DNA from: Taudactylus pleione | Taxonomy: Eukaryota; Chordata; Amphibia; Anura; Myobatrachidae | Reading direction: 5' to 3' | Assembly (NCBI GenBank): GCA_031769625.1 | Contig: JAUIMM010001030.1 | Span: 1,185,001-1,249,000 of the forward strand | Length of the DNA stretch: 64,000 bases | Shown here: positions 10,649-22,722 of the stretch, piece after piece | Position numbering within the stretch: the stretch's first letter is position 1 | Layout: every line of letters starts with the position of its first letter | Made by a program: the position numbers and the translations under genes | The notes under the pieces: model-generated | Told to the model about the DNA's origin: nothing | Seen by the model: only the letters and a program-made list of their open reading frames with translations | Database searches by the model: none

Positions 10649-12644
10649 GTTTTCTACACACAATAATGCACTCACTATGTTTTGTTTAAATTAGAATTGG
10701 TACAGGCTCATTCACTCCCCGATATTCGCTATTGTGCTTATTGAATTACTGTAGTCTCACACTTAAATGCTGCTCCTGAAATGTAACCCTTTCGCTTCTC
10801 TTGCTGGGACCTTTTAAGCTTTAAAATGTTGCAAATTGGGGTGTAGTATTTTGTTCCCTTTTTTGCAGTCCCTAACACTATTTTTACCTATATATATCAC
10901 TTGCTGCGCGCATTCGCATATACCAAAAACTGTATATTTAGTGTGATTACCTTCACCAAAGATAATTTCCTATTTATATGGTGGTTTGAACGCCATACGC
11001 ATATCTAGCATACAGTTTTGTTAACACAATTCCTTTTGTTGGCACCTTTAATTGAGATGTATGAACATCTCATCGGCCGGAGAGGGGAGCGATAACTTCC
11101 CCCTCCGGCGCTACCCACTAGAGTCCGTATTCGCATCAGCCTAGTGCTGATGCACTGTGTGTCAGTCCCGGCCGGCTCCACCGAGCATGCTCGGGATCTC
11201 GGGATCCCGCGTGCAGCCTGGAGCCGGCAGCCACCGCAGCAGGGACAGAGCTGTCCCTGCTGTGGGGATAGGGCAGCGACATGCTGTAGTTGTCGATATC
11301 GACAGCTACAGCTGGCCGAAAGGTCAGGCGATCTGACCGTTCATACATGGCCCAGGCTACCAGCGCTGCTATCTTGTAGATAGCAGCGCCGATAATGACA
11401 GGGGTGCATAGCGCCTCTGTAATTTACCGCCCAACCCCCCGATCATACATCGGGGAGAAGCAGTATCAGCGGGGAGAAGCAGTATCAGCGCACATAACGT
11501 GCAGTGATATCGCTTCAGGGCTTCTTACATGTACCCCATTATTTGGGCTAATAAGCCCTTATAATCTGAAGGTCTGGGGCTTCAGAGTAACGGTACGCAC
11601 ATAAAGCTATATGGGAAGGTTGGCTGCTATGGGCAAAGGCCTCACAAAATGGTTATAGGGCGATCATTAACTCTCTATGGATATTGCCCGTAACAGTGCA
11701 TCACATCTAGGGACATCAGAAAGAGCCTAGTTCTGTGAGTTGTTAAATATTCTCAGACTCTTTTATTCCAGCTATGTGAAGTCTGCTATATCACTCTGTG
11801 TTCCAATGGTTACCTGCGTGCAGGCCCTGGAGACATGGGCAGTCATGTGGTACCATTAATATAATGCAGCGCTGGTCACAGCTTTCCAGCCAGACACATC
11901 TTCCACCACCATAACTGGTACAAGAGCCAGGCTGGTACCAGTACTGCGGGAGGCACTGTATACACCCAGCCAGAGGCCCCTGGGAACTGTAGTCCCTTAC
12001 CATTTCTCACATACGTAACACAATGCATAGGCAGACAGCAGCACATATATAACCCCCCTGCACCTGACCATGGTGGTGGCGGCGCAGCAGAGGAGGAGCA
12101 CCCTCTGTCAGTGCTCCGTGTGGAGGCAACGCACCTGCACATGCAGGATATAGGTGAGTGACTCTAGGCTGCAGTCACTGGAGGAGGAGTGGCAGAGTCC
12201 TGACCATCTCCGCCTCCTCCAGTGACAGTACGACTCCGCCGACGCTGCAGGAAGCCGGGCGCCCACTGGTAAAATCTCAGCGAGCGCCCGGCAAATGAAG
12301 CCTCCCTGAGGCGGCCGGGAGTGAAGGATTGTGCCGGCAGGGGTTTCTGGAGGAAGGATTGTGGCGGCAGTAGAGAGCGCGAATCAAAGCGCCATCCGAT
12401 GGCTAGTGCCCTACGCACTTGCGTAGTCGGCGTAATGGGTGGACTGGCCCTGCCTCCGTTTGTGAAGCCACCCCCCGGCCACGCCTACAAAATGGGCCGA
12501 GCTGTCGATCAACATCGACAGCCACCCCTTTTGTAGTGAGTCCCAGAGCGAGTACTTTTTGCGCTCACTCCGGGGCTCGTGCGTGTGCACTGTGCCACCA
12601 TCGACCCTCTGTGTCTTATGAGTAGAGAAATTAGAGTACTTTTC
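10649..12644. other. Extended leader with probable foreign insertions
   Basis: Too long for a simple retroviral leader. About 11050-11480 is GC-rich with short inverted motifs (tgtatgaac near 11057 and gttcataca near 11338), likely an old MITE. About 12410-12540 shares blocks with the MITE at 18721-19253. No gene is supported. Confidence 0.4.
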
Positions 12645-12655
12645 ACGAGCCCCCA
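12645..12655 (-). other. Primer-binding site, tRNA-Pro type
   Basis: The minus strand reads TGGGGGCTCGT just inside the 5' LTR. This equals the start of the tRNA-Pro primer site of gammaretroviruses; the rest of the site has diverged. Confidence 0.7.
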
Positions 12656-12656
12656 A

Positions 12657-13145
12657 TCATTAAAGTAAAATAATTGTGAAGTCCGATCAGCTTACTTGGA
12701 GTTCCAAAGTCCAAAAGATTTATTTGCATAAAGAAATATAAAGAGTACTGCCCATACAATACGCATGCATGGTTGGCACCAACGCAAGGCTTCAATTCTG
12801 AACGCACTGACTTCCTGGGTCAGTATGGTACAATTTATATACAGCAAACAATACTGGAGTAACTTTAGTAACACATATTACAGTTTAGATGAACTGGTCA
12901 CTACACAATAGGTTACAGGTAAAAACAATGCAACTGGTCAAGCTTTCAACTGTCTTCCTGGGTCGTGGTCTTATGTCCTCAGGTGCTCGCCACTCAGAGT
13001 GGGAAGGTGGCAGGTAACAGTTTACAGTTAAAAACAAGTTCTTATGGAAAGCATATTCATTTACCAAACAAGCTGTAACTACAAGCAATGTTGAAACAAA
13101 TAATTGATCACAAATCTGTGATCACTTACAAAATGTAAATAAATT
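12657..13145 (-). repeat. Proviral 5' LTR
   Basis: Matches 5957-6436. TATA box at the complement of 12832-12841 and polyadenylation signal at the complement of 12719-12724. It keeps about 20 bases at its outer end that the 3' LTR has lost. Confidence 0.75.
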
Positions 13146-14038
13146 TTCATACATGGAATTGCAGCGCTGTATTTACACACAGTTATGTTGGAAATTGTGC
13201 AATGTTCGTAAAGAATATAAACACTAATATATAACAATGCGTGATATATATTGAAATGCAATATTTAAGTATGTGGAAAATATAAAATATGATTAAAATG
13301 TTTAATTAAATGATTAAAAGTTGTTTATTATTGTACTTCATTCAGTTTTGGTATTTGACTTTGACACTATGATTTATAGCTGACAGTGCGAGCGACTGGT
13401 CAACATCACAACAAGATGCTGTCATGATGTTGGGCCCATTTTTATGGGGAGGTCTGGAGCTGTAATCCCATCTGCCCCATTGTTAATCTGGCCCTGATTC
13501 CCAGCATCTGACTGTTTTTTAAAAAATTGATTTTTATTTATTCTATTTAATTTTATGCACTTAAACAAGAAAAATGTGGGATAGAGAAAGGAAAAAGGGG
13601 GGACAAGGGGGATAGATCAAATAGAGCAGGTTACAAAATGAGAGATTAAGGGTACACAGCATACAACAGTATTCAAATAACAGGATGACATCGGGCATTG
13701 ACGTAGAATAAACACATCGTATAGTTAGAATAACAAGCACAGTCAAATATCGGTACCCTTATAACTATGGCCAGTATACGGAGAGGCAAGAAGACCCAAA
13801 TTCACCCCTGTGGCAGGGATGCCATTACCGTGCTGGTTCTCCCGATATTCAGACAAGCCAAGCACATTGTGGGTTTTATTCTTTTCCTCCATATATGATG
13901 ACACAAACCTGGAAGATTCATAGGTGAATTCAAAGTAGGAGAACTTACCCTCTAGAGGAACATTCCATTTTATCTAGAAGAATGTACAGTATTATAAACA
14001 TGTTCTTACTATTGCTATTGATGAATGTTTACTTATTT
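13146..14038. other. Unassigned AT-rich DNA
   Basis: Short repeat-like block at 13430-13510; otherwise no gene or element ends seen. Confidence 0.4.
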
Positions 14039-14212
14039 TTATAACTCCATCTTCATTCCTGTGACACCAATGTAAGCTCCATCCTTCTTTATCATCCCCA
14101 TTTTTCTTTCCTTTAGTACTAGTGGATGTTCAGGATAGAACCCAGGTATTGTTAAGGGGCAGCTATCACACGGTGAGGAGCATAGATTTCCCATTCCGTA
14201 TGCTGTTAGAGT
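14039..14212 (-). other. Possible terminal coding exon
   Basis: On the minus strand a pyrimidine tract followed by CAG (splice-acceptor-like, complement of about 14204-14225) leads into an open frame of about 56 codons ending in a stop at 14039-14041. The frame is Cys/Pro-containing (LCSSPCDSC) and ends GVTGMKMEL. I do not recognise it. It may be chance in low-repeat DNA; no other exon was found. Confidence 0.2.
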
Positions 14213-14679
14213 GAAGAAAATGTTTATATTAGTGATGTAAGGCAAATTAATAGCCTTGAAAGACATTGAATAAACTAATGAATACAAAAATGAATACAGC
14301 ACTATAATAGAGGGAGACATTAGATAAATGGGCCTGCTGATAAATCATATTGCATCTGCCCTGTATTCTGCACTTAATGTGCTGGAGTCCTTTGCAAAAT
14401 GTCAACCAACAAAATTGAAAGCAATATAAAATTTCCCCAGTGAAATATAACTGCCAAATATCTGGGGGGTTTTATTATCATTTTTGTTTTTTTCTAGCTT
14501 TGGATCAATATTAAATTTAGTATGAAGATGTTACTCAGTTCTGAACTCATGAAAATGTTGACAGTACCACTGATTTATCTTAACTGCTAACTCATACTGC
14601 CACTTCAGCCTATGTACTGGGCAAATCTGTCTCATATTCACATTGGCAGAGCAGACAAAAACAGTCTCAACTAGTTCAA

Positions 14680-14990
14680 TCTGAGCTGTGGGTATTCCCT
14701 ACGGATGTCGCTGATTGGATATAGGGCTGGTTTGTGAAGATCAACCTAATTACATGGAGCAGAGCAGGGATTGTATTGGTAATGCATCACCAGCAGCCTT
14801 TGAGTGACAGATCCATGCTGTGGAAGTGATTTCTTCTAGCAGATGTGTTAATTACGTTGGTGCCTACCTCGCGAGCAATCAATGCTGATTAATAATATCA
14901 ACGCATTTTGCCCTTGCAGCCGCTGCCATAACAATAAGATTGATTCTCACAGTAGCTTGGTTTGTGTTTGTGTCCCTCATTAGGCACAAT
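14680..14990. promoter_or_regulatory. Candidate conserved noncoding element
   Basis: Balanced-composition, apparently single-copy DNA with several homeodomain-type cores (ttaatta, ctgattaataat, caatcaat), lying among AT-rich spacer. Suggested only by composition and motif density. Confidence 0.2.
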
Positions 14991-15782
14991 ATACTTGTTC
15001 ATGGTAGCATGCAATTTATCATTGCAAGACAATATTGTTTTCAGGTGCAAGTTGCATAGTAGCATCATGTGCAATATCTTTTTTTTACAATGATATATGT
15101 AACTGTTAAATGATTTCTCCAGATGATAATTATTTCATGTCATTCATGACATTTAGGACAGGTGTGTGCCAATTTCTTTTTGAGTTTGACTGGGATTCAA
15201 ACCGCAGGCTACAGAAAATAAAAAAACAGACTCTCATTCATATTTCTGAATGCCCAAATATATATTATCTGCATGTAATGATAAACAGACCTCTGGAGAT
15301 CAATGTCAAGGAAATATCACCAAACCTAGAGTAGAAAGGGGGATTGCTTATTCTTAAAAGGTTGACATTACATTAGAACCCTAGTAAAACACACAAATCA
15401 ATATTAGAACAAAATAACTAGCTGTTTGTATTTATGTTGCACAGGGGTGGATTTACCAAATGCAGTGATAATTTTTATTTTTTATTTTTTTTTGCATCTT
15501 ATTATGGCAATTAAAAAAAATAAAAAATAACATTTTGCCAGACCAGTCTCACAAAATTGTAACATAAGCTCACACCTGTGCAATGGAATAAAAGCACATG
15601 GGCTTCAGTTCCCCTAATAAAAAATTATATATTTTTAAAAATAGATTAAATGTATTTAAAAAACAAAACAAAAAAGCAACATTATTTTTGGATAACAAAA
15701 AATGCTTTATGAGAAAAAAGCTTTTTTGAATGGATTTATCTGTTAAAATCTTGAAACAGGATGAGACATTACAGCTACAATG
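14991..15782. other. Unassigned AT-rich DNA
   Basis: Contains A- and T-runs (15470-15720). No coding potential is supported. Confidence 0.4.
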
Positions 15783-15904
15783 TACCGCATATACTCGAGT
15801 ATAAGTCGACCCGAATATAAGCCGAGGTACCTACTTTTACCCAAAAAAACTGGGAAAACTTACTGACTCGAGTATAAGCCAAGTGTGGGAAATGGCAGCA
15901 GCTG

Positions 15905-16376
15905 GTAGTGCCCCCAGTAGTAATTCCCCCTGGTTGTGCCCCCAGTAGTAATCCCTCCTGGTAGTGCCCCCAGTGGTAATCCCCCCTTTCAGTGCCTCCA
16001 GTAGTAATCCCCCCCTGGTAGTACCCCCAGTAGTAATCCCCCCTTTTAGTGCCCCCTGTAGTAATCCCCCACTGGTAGTGCCCCCTGTAGTAATCCTCCC
16101 CTGGTAGTTCCCCCAGTGGTAATCCCCCCTTTTAGTGCCCCCTGTAGTAATCCCCCCCTGGTAGTGCCCCCTGTAGTAATCCCCCCCTTGTAGTTCCCCC
16201 AGTGGTAATCCCCCCTTTTAGTGCCCCCTGTAGTAATCGCCCCCTGATAATGCCCCTTGGTAGTGCCCCCTGTAGTAATCGCCCCCTGGTAGTGCCCCCT
16301 GATAATGCTCCCTGGTAGTGCCCCCTGTAGTCATCGCCCCCTGGTAGTGCCCCCTGTAGTCCCCCCCCCCCCCCCT
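15905..16376. repeat. About 29-bp minisatellite, C-rich
   Basis: Degenerate tandem units of the type gtagtgccccctgtagtaat plus a C-run, ending in a long poly-C at about 16359-16375. Translated frames here are repeat artefacts. Confidence 0.8.
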
Positions 16377-16673
16377 AGTAGAGAGAGACGTGAAAAGATA
16401 AAAAAAAAAAATCACTTACCTGAACTCCCGCTCCTGGTCCCGCCGCTGTCCGCTCCTCCGGCCGCTTTGCATGGGAGAGACGTCGTCATGACGACGTGTC
16501 TCCCATCACCCACTGCGGGAGCCGGAAGATGGCTCCCGCAGTGGGAGCAGCAGCAGCCGCAGACTCTCAGCGGCTGCTGATTACACCAAACACGCAGCTG
16601 CCAGCTCCGGCGGCTGTGTGTTTGGCAGTGTGTAGCGCTGACCGAACTCCGTCCGGTCAGCGCTACACTTGAC

Positions 16674-16743
16674 TCGAGTATAAGCCGAGGGGGTACTTTT
16701 TCAGCACATTTTTTGTGCTGAAAAACTCGGCTTATACTCGAGT
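16674..16743. repeat. Terminal hairpin of the TA MITE
   Basis: ctcgagtataagccgag and its complement enclose a second inverted pair, ttttcagcaca and tgtgctgaaaa. Confidence 0.8.
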
Positions 16744-16843
16744 ATATACGGTATGTTAAATATGCTTCCCCTTACAAAGTAACAGAAAAGCCTTCTCCAG
16801 TGAAATGTGGCAAATCTTACCACTGGCAGTGTCTAAGGACAGT

Positions 16844-17427
16844 GGGCCTGATTCAGAGCCGGACGCTATTTGCGCTCGCTCGTTCAGAAAAAGGGGCCGG
16901 CTATTTAAATTGAGCGCTCGCTCTTTGCGGTCTGTTGACGCCTCTATGTCTGAGCGAGCGAACGAAACATGCGCTCGCTATTTTGTAAAGACGCCCCCTG
17001 GCCGCTCGCATCCTACGTCATCTCCGCTATTTATTCGATTAATCGAGTACATCGAAAGGCATCTGAACTGCTCGCAGTGCTTGTGGTTGGATTTTCCTAC
17101 CGCAATCATGCGAACAGTTCAGGCTAAGAAACAACCAAGTGATGTGGTCGATGACGCTGCTTTGTTAATTATGCACATCCTTAAAACGCTTGTTTTGACC
17201 GTTTGGCACGCCTGCGTTCGGATCACCACTCCCCGTTTTCAAGCACCTTCCCCTGTTACCACCCACAAATGCCTCATCCTGTCACTCAAATTAGCAGGCA
17301 CTCGCTATTTAGCGAGCGCTCGAATTCCGACCGCAATGACTGGTTGGCGCATGCGCATTACGACCCATTCGCATGCGCAGATGTGCGAACATCGCTCGGA
17401 GCAAACGAGCGGCTATGAATCAGGCCC
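16844..17427. mobile_element. MITE of the gggcctgattcag family
   Basis: Starts GGGCCTGATTCAGAG and ends TGAATCAGGCCC. Rich in gcgagcg/cgctcgc motifs. The flanks agt and aga do not match, so the target duplication is decayed. The long open frame inside reflects GC-rich repeat, not a gene. Confidence 0.65.
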
Positions 17428-18717
17428 AGAGAGAGCACAGTTACAGTATGTCAGATGCATGTAACCCTTTGCTGTATTAGCCAAAACAAAAACAAAAGCC
17501 CTATCGTCAGTGAAAACACCAGTTTTTGTAGTAAGGCTCTTTGCCCTTTGATAAATGAGCCTCTAACAATGACATATGGGTGGATATGCTCCCTTAATGA
17601 TTTTAATAGCCCCTTCATTACTTTATTCACTCAAATGAGCATGCGTTTAAAATAATATCAATGAATTGTTGGCCCCCTTAGTTTGCTTGAGATAGGAGGA
17701 AACGTGTTACACCTTTCCCTACAATAAGTACACCATTGCTTTCGGATACATTCTCTTTGTTTTTTTTTAATCATATTTCAGAACAGACAGAAAATACTGT
17801 AAGTTAAACATGGAAACCGTACTGCACTATGAATATGCATGAATGCAGTTTGTATTACTACATATACCTCTTCTTTCTCTATTAAATAAGAAAACCTATG
17901 CGACAATTTTAGATTTGAATGCAAAAAAAACATAAGATATAAAATATTATTGCAATAAAACTGTGGATATATAGTACACAAGTATAAATAGCCCAAATTT
18001 GAAATGGGCATGGACATAGATGTTTTTATCCTGATGGCAATGTTTTAGTCGTTCAGTGGTGAGGAAGCGATGGCCATATGATGTTAAAATACAGCTGAAT
18101 TCAGCTGTTTAACATCAAGCCTGCCAGCGGATCGCTATTGCTCACGCGCAAACCAGTTTTTGTGTGCATGCGTGGACCATTACAATGGCTCATCTGTCAA
18201 ATTCTTTTGATGGTTAGTTACCACTGCATCACAAGACTCGATGGCAGAGACCTATCCTCTATTCAACGGTGGGCTTCTGATGTTCATCGCTAATTTAGAA
18301 AGCATCAGAGGTTTTAACAGCGGATGGATAATATTTTCACACCATCGAATGACAAAAACATTGCCATTGGTTTTAAAAACTTTGATGGTCATTCCTATTT
18401 TGAGTGCAGACTATGCATGTTGGAAGGCTATGCATGCAACACCATCGCTTAGGTGTCCTAGGACCCCGCTGGTCCCACTGTGAGTACAGGACCTGACTGT
18501 GCATTCTGCACCAGATGCACCACAACACCCAGCAACCCATGTGTGCTACTGGCTGACATCTCAATACCATTACTGCTGTTAACTCCTGCATATACCACTG
18601 TTAACATGTACCTGCTGTATCCTACTTACCACATATCAACAATGTATACATGCTAAATTTTTCCAATAAAAAATACATAAATATGGGTTATGGTGAACCA
18701 GGCCCTATACTTCACAC
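17428..18717. other. Unassigned DNA with a palindrome
   Basis: Contains a palindrome centred at 18092-18107 (cagctgaattcagctg) with arms extending to about 18080-18115, and ccatcga-type motifs (18230-18460) related in style to 46320-46500, probably an old DNA transposon. No gene. Confidence 0.4.
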
Positions 18718-18720
18718 TGA

Positions 18721-19253
18721 GGGCCTGATTCAGACCCGGTCGCAAGCGCTGAGTGCTCGCAACCGGGTCGATGTTTGCCCACTGGGCATGCGCACGATGG
18801 AGCCGGCTCCGTTGTGCACATGCGCGAGACCCGACTAGCGACGGGCGCTCCGTCGCTCCGGGTCTCGCACCAAAGGGGGCGAGCTGTTGATGGTGATTGA
18901 CAGCTCACCCCATTTGGTAGGTGTGGCCGGGGGGTGGCTTCAGAAACGGAGGCATTCCCAAACGAACACCTACCGTTTGTGGGCGGCCCCACTGACATCA
19001 CCAGTGATGTCAGTGGGAGAGCTTCCGGCTGTATTAGAGCCAGAAGCTCTCTTGGGCTTGCGGCCACGAGACCCTACCACAAGGGTCTCGTCGCAAGCCC
19101 GATGGTCGCGGTGGTCTTGACCATCGCGACCATCATCCTGGCCGCTCGCTATAGCTGTGGGTGGTCACCCACAGCTATGTGAGTGGCCAGGAGGCCGCAC
19201 AAAAAAAAAAAAAAAATGCCCAGATTCAGAGCATCAGTCTCTGAATCAGGGCC
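18721..19253. mobile_element. MITE of the gggcctgattcag family, TSD TGA
   Basis: Termini GGGCCTGATTCAG and CTGAATCAGGGCC, flanked by TGA on both sides (18718-18720 and 19254-19256). GC-rich interior shared with 8955-9453 and a poly-A run at about 19201-19216. Confidence 0.75.
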
Positions 19254-20622
19254 TGAGCCCTTAGCAGGAGCCTGGGTTGCCTAATGGATAATCTATTAAA
19301 AGAATCACCCAAGTGGTGGAACCCCCAGAGGCAGTGGCCAAGGGGGAAGCCCAGCAACAGGGGGTGAAGGGGTACAAGAGGCACACAGATAATCCATCTA
19401 TAACCACTGCCTGCACCCTGCTGATTATTGCAGCAGTGCTGGCAGCGGATATAGATGGATCTATCTGACTCAAGTCACAATAATAAAAAAACCTTTGCTG
19501 CACCAATCCCCGATGGTGCCTGCAGATTTGCAACATGGTGCGGGTGACGTCATGACAACATGACTTGTCGCACTACTGAAAGGCAAGGAAGGGGGCCGGC
19601 TAGAGCTGGAGAGACACTTGGAAATTGGAGAGACAGAAGGGGGGCTAGCTAGACCTGGAGAGACCATGTGGGCTGGAGATACAGAATAGGGCTTGTTAGA
19701 GATGGAGAGACAGAAGGGGATGGCTAGATCTGGAAAGAAACTGGGGGTTTGAAGAGTCAGAAGGGGGCTGGCTAGACCTGATGAGACATTGGGGGGGGGG
19801 CTGAAGAGACAGAAAGGGGAGCACCACTGTCTATTTTCCCTCTGGGCACTTGGCATGGATTTACACCCCCTGATCATCCAGAACCAAAAAGATTGTACCA
19901 GCTGCTCCATCCGGAGTTTCAAATTGATCTGTCCCCACAGATACCATTATCTTGATATGCTTAGCTATACTTTTCCTGTGTATAAAAGCATCATCTACAT
20001 TGTAGTCAGGATTTTCCAGGCTTCAAAAATTACTGTCGCTTATATCAGCACGTCCCATTTCCTTCAAGAGATTTTTTGTCACCTCCTGTATTTACCACTT
20101 TTTACTTCTGACTAAATTAGACCTGCCTCAGTTGATTTATGGATGTATTGGATTTGTTTTAAAGGAAGTAATGAATTTAGCCAAGGCTAATTTAATGGGA
20201 AAATCAATGTAAAATATAGTAGCAAACAAATATTTCATGTATGTAATGGGTCAGGTTGACGTTTCTGATAATACCACAATGAAACGCTTAGGCTGACACA
20301 CTAATTAGAATGCACTGATATCCTGACATATCAGTTATTAAAACATGAAATAGACATGCTGTATAATTGCATTGCAGGTGCTGGATATTCAGACCACATG
20401 GCGGCCTATACATGCACCGCTACAGTGTCCATGGTATGATAAGGCTGAGGAGCAATTTCACATGACGTTACCTTAGTTTTATTGATCACTGTGTGGGAGT
20501 ACACAGGAAACAGTGATGTAATCCAAGTAGTACTTTCTTGCAGGCAATGTCCACAACTTGGAGTTAAATTGTTTAATTAGACGAACTCGCACAAAGTCAC
20601 ACTTGGTATGTTTAAAAATATA
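19254..20622. other. Spacer with purine-rich minisatellite
   Basis: About 19575-19815 is a degenerate purine-rich tandem repeat with the recurring motif ctggagagacagaaggggg. The remainder is unassigned. Confidence 0.5.
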
Positions 20623-21606
20623 GGGCCTGATTCAGCATGAATTGCAATAGCATATGCCAATGGTGCGCACTGTAGTGTACGTGCGTGAGTTGTTGGCATT
20701 GCAATCGCACACTGTGATCACCTGTGCAGATACAAAGCCATCGCAGATCAAGGGACGGGACGTCAGTTTGGGGGTGGTGACGGGGGACTGGTTGGAGAAA
20801 AGCAGGCGTCCTGTCCATCTGAACGCCGGTGCATGGGCGTGCATAAATTAGTCACTGTGACGGCATACGCAGCTTGTGTATTCACTGTGTGCAATGAATT
20901 TAGCAATTTCTGTTGTAATTGTGCGTGAGGGGCCGATGTTACTCGATGTTCCCGATGTATACGCAGGACTGCATGGTATTACGGTTGTGAGATTGCGATA
21001 GTGTGCGTCTCTATGCTGGCTGTACGAAGGCATTGTGATTGCATTCATTAGCATATGTTCACAGCATAGATCCAATGTATTCTATAAAATCAAGGGACAA
21101 AAAAGCATGTTTGAAAGTGGGTGATTATTGACATGTGTTGTGTCCATGCACCCATGGCAGCTCCCTCCTAAATGTGTCTGTAATCCTCAGTATCTGTATA
21201 CTGTGGTCTTGTTTTTTTGCTTTTTATGTTTAACTATGATTGTGAATTGCGTCTGGGCAGCACTGCGCATGCATTAGGGGACATTACCACAGTCGCTCAC
21301 AGCAACTACAGTATTTACTAGCAGTTTGATTGACAGTCAGAGGGTGTTTGTGGGAGGTATCCGGAAGTGGCAGTAAGGAATGCAGGCATGTCAGGAACGT
21401 TTCGGGAGCATGTCTCACCCTGCGCCTGCTGGCCATATGAAAGAAATATGGCTCCGTCAGCTAAGTTCCCATTTCCATTCTGCAGGACCATAGGCTTACA
21501 CAGGACTGCAATAATCTATATTCACAGCTGCTTGAATTTCAGTGGCGTAATTAGGGGTGTCGAGCAGGGCACATGCCCTGGGCACCATCTGATCGGTGGC
21601 ACGGGG

Positions 21607-21628
21607 GTGTGTGTGTGTGTGTGTGTGA
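21607..21628. repeat. GT microsatellite
   Basis: Simple gtgtgt run inside the hAT copy. Confidence 0.85.
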
Positions 21629-21834
21629 TGGGCCCCGCCGGGAGTGGTCCAGGACAGTGCTTTCAAGTCAGTGTAGTGCAGCACTACACAGTAACAAACA
21701 CACCGCCACCAAGCCAGTTAGTACACTCGTACAATACGGCGGCGGTGTGTTTGTTTTAGCAGCAAATGAGAGTCAGACAGACTCAGGTAAGCTTTTTTGT
21801 GTATGTCTTTAATCTATACAGTATATGTAAGGGG

Positions 21835-22130
21835 GAACACTACTAGGGGCACTGTATAAGGGGCACTGCATAGGAGGGACAACTACTGGGGGCACTGCAT
21901 AGGGGAACCACTACTGGGGGCACTGTATAAGTGGCACTACTGTTGGCACTGTATAAGGGGCACTATATAAGGGTGTACTACTGGGGACACTGTATAAGGG
22001 TGCACTACTGGGGCACTGTATAAGTGGCACTACTGGGGCACTGAATAAGGGGCACTGCATAATGGGGACATTGAATAAGGGGCACTACTACAGTGGGCAT
22101 TGCAAGAGAGGCACTACTACTGGGGGCATT
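21835..22130. repeat. Minisatellite ggggcactgtataag
   Basis: Degenerate tandem units built from ggcactactgggggcactg and tataagg, inside the hAT copy. Confidence 0.85.
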
Positions 22131-22722
22131 AAGGTGCGTATGAAATGGAAAGGAATGTTCCCAGAGTGACGAGAAACGGTGGTGTCATGTTGACACCCCC
22201 CCATTTTCAGTGGCCACACCCCTTGTGGCTTGTAACCACACCCATTTTTCTGTACTCGCACATACTGGGGGGGGGGGCGCGTCTCTGTTTGTTAACTTGC
22301 CCTGGGCTCCAAATACCCAATATTTATGCCCTGTTGGATTTGCAAAGCCGCAGGTGGGCGTCTCAATACATCTCCCAGCGGTTGCAGCATTTGCATATTT
22401 TTGTTTTGCATAGCAGCTGTGTACACAGATGCAGCAGCGGTGGCGGCATTAACGCACTACTCTGAAGCAGGCCCTATGTGCATAACACACACATTTTGAC
22501 TTATGGATTGATGATTGCTATGCCTACAACTTTCACAAACCCTTTACTTCCCCTCACATTTTATTTAGGACATGAGTGAGCATTTCCACATCATTCATCA
22601 GTATGAGGCCTTAATTAATGTGATGTCTTCACAGAAATCATGTTGAAAAGCAATATGTACATGGCAGTCTTATGTGATGAGAGTTAGAATAATTCTACAT
22701 CATCTCATTGATAAAAGGCTCT

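Larger units (their letters stand above)
5957..13145 (-). mobile_element. Degenerate gammaretrovirus-like endogenous provirus
   Basis: Two LTR copies in the same orientation enclose about 6.2 kb. Next to the left copy are remnants of the integrase C-terminus and a short hydrophobic ORF. Next to the right copy is a primer site matching the first 11 bases of the tRNA-Pro type used by gammaretroviruses. A gag start and a PPY late-domain-like motif lie between. Order on the minus strand is LTR, primer site, leader, gag, (lost or decayed pol), integrase tail, env-start-like ORF, LTR, as expected for one provirus. About 20 mismatches were counted by eye over roughly 430 aligned LTR bases. The interior has many stops and frameshifts, at least one nested MITE (8955-9453) and probably more foreign DNA (about 11050-12640). 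It cannot encode functional proteins. Confidence 0.7.
15785..16751. mobile_element. TA-flanked MITE with internal minisatellite
   Basis: Inverted termini CCGTATATACTCGAG (left copy CCGCATATACTCGAG) are flanked by TA at 15783-15784 and 16752-16753, as for Tc1/mariner-type insertion. Motifs ctcgagtataagccga recur just inside each end. No transposase frame is present. Confidence 0.7.
21540..22333. mobile_element. Non-autonomous hAT element, copy 1
   Basis: Begins CAGTGGCGTAATTAGGGG. Flanking 8-mers ttgaattt (21532-21539) and ttggattt (22334-22341) match at 7 of 8 bases. Shares both end regions with 24501-25964. Contains a GT microsatellite and a minisatellite. No transposase frame. Confidence 0.75.
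20623..22474. mobile_element. MITE of the gggcctgattcag family, split by a hAT
   Basis: Starts GGGCCTGATTCAGC (20623) and ends GAAGCAGGCCC (22474). Part of its interior (about 20830-21000) matches 35700-35985. A hAT element is inserted at 21540-22333. The flanks do not show a clean 3-bp duplication. Confidence 0.55.

Noticed and set aside
15110..15334. Host coding exon (74 codons, plus strand)
   Set aside because: AT-rich, no recognisable motif, no splice context.
16805..17464. Open frame of 219 codons on the plus strand
   Set aside because: It spans a MITE from flank to flank, is rich in repeated cgctcg motifs and has no domain-like sequence.
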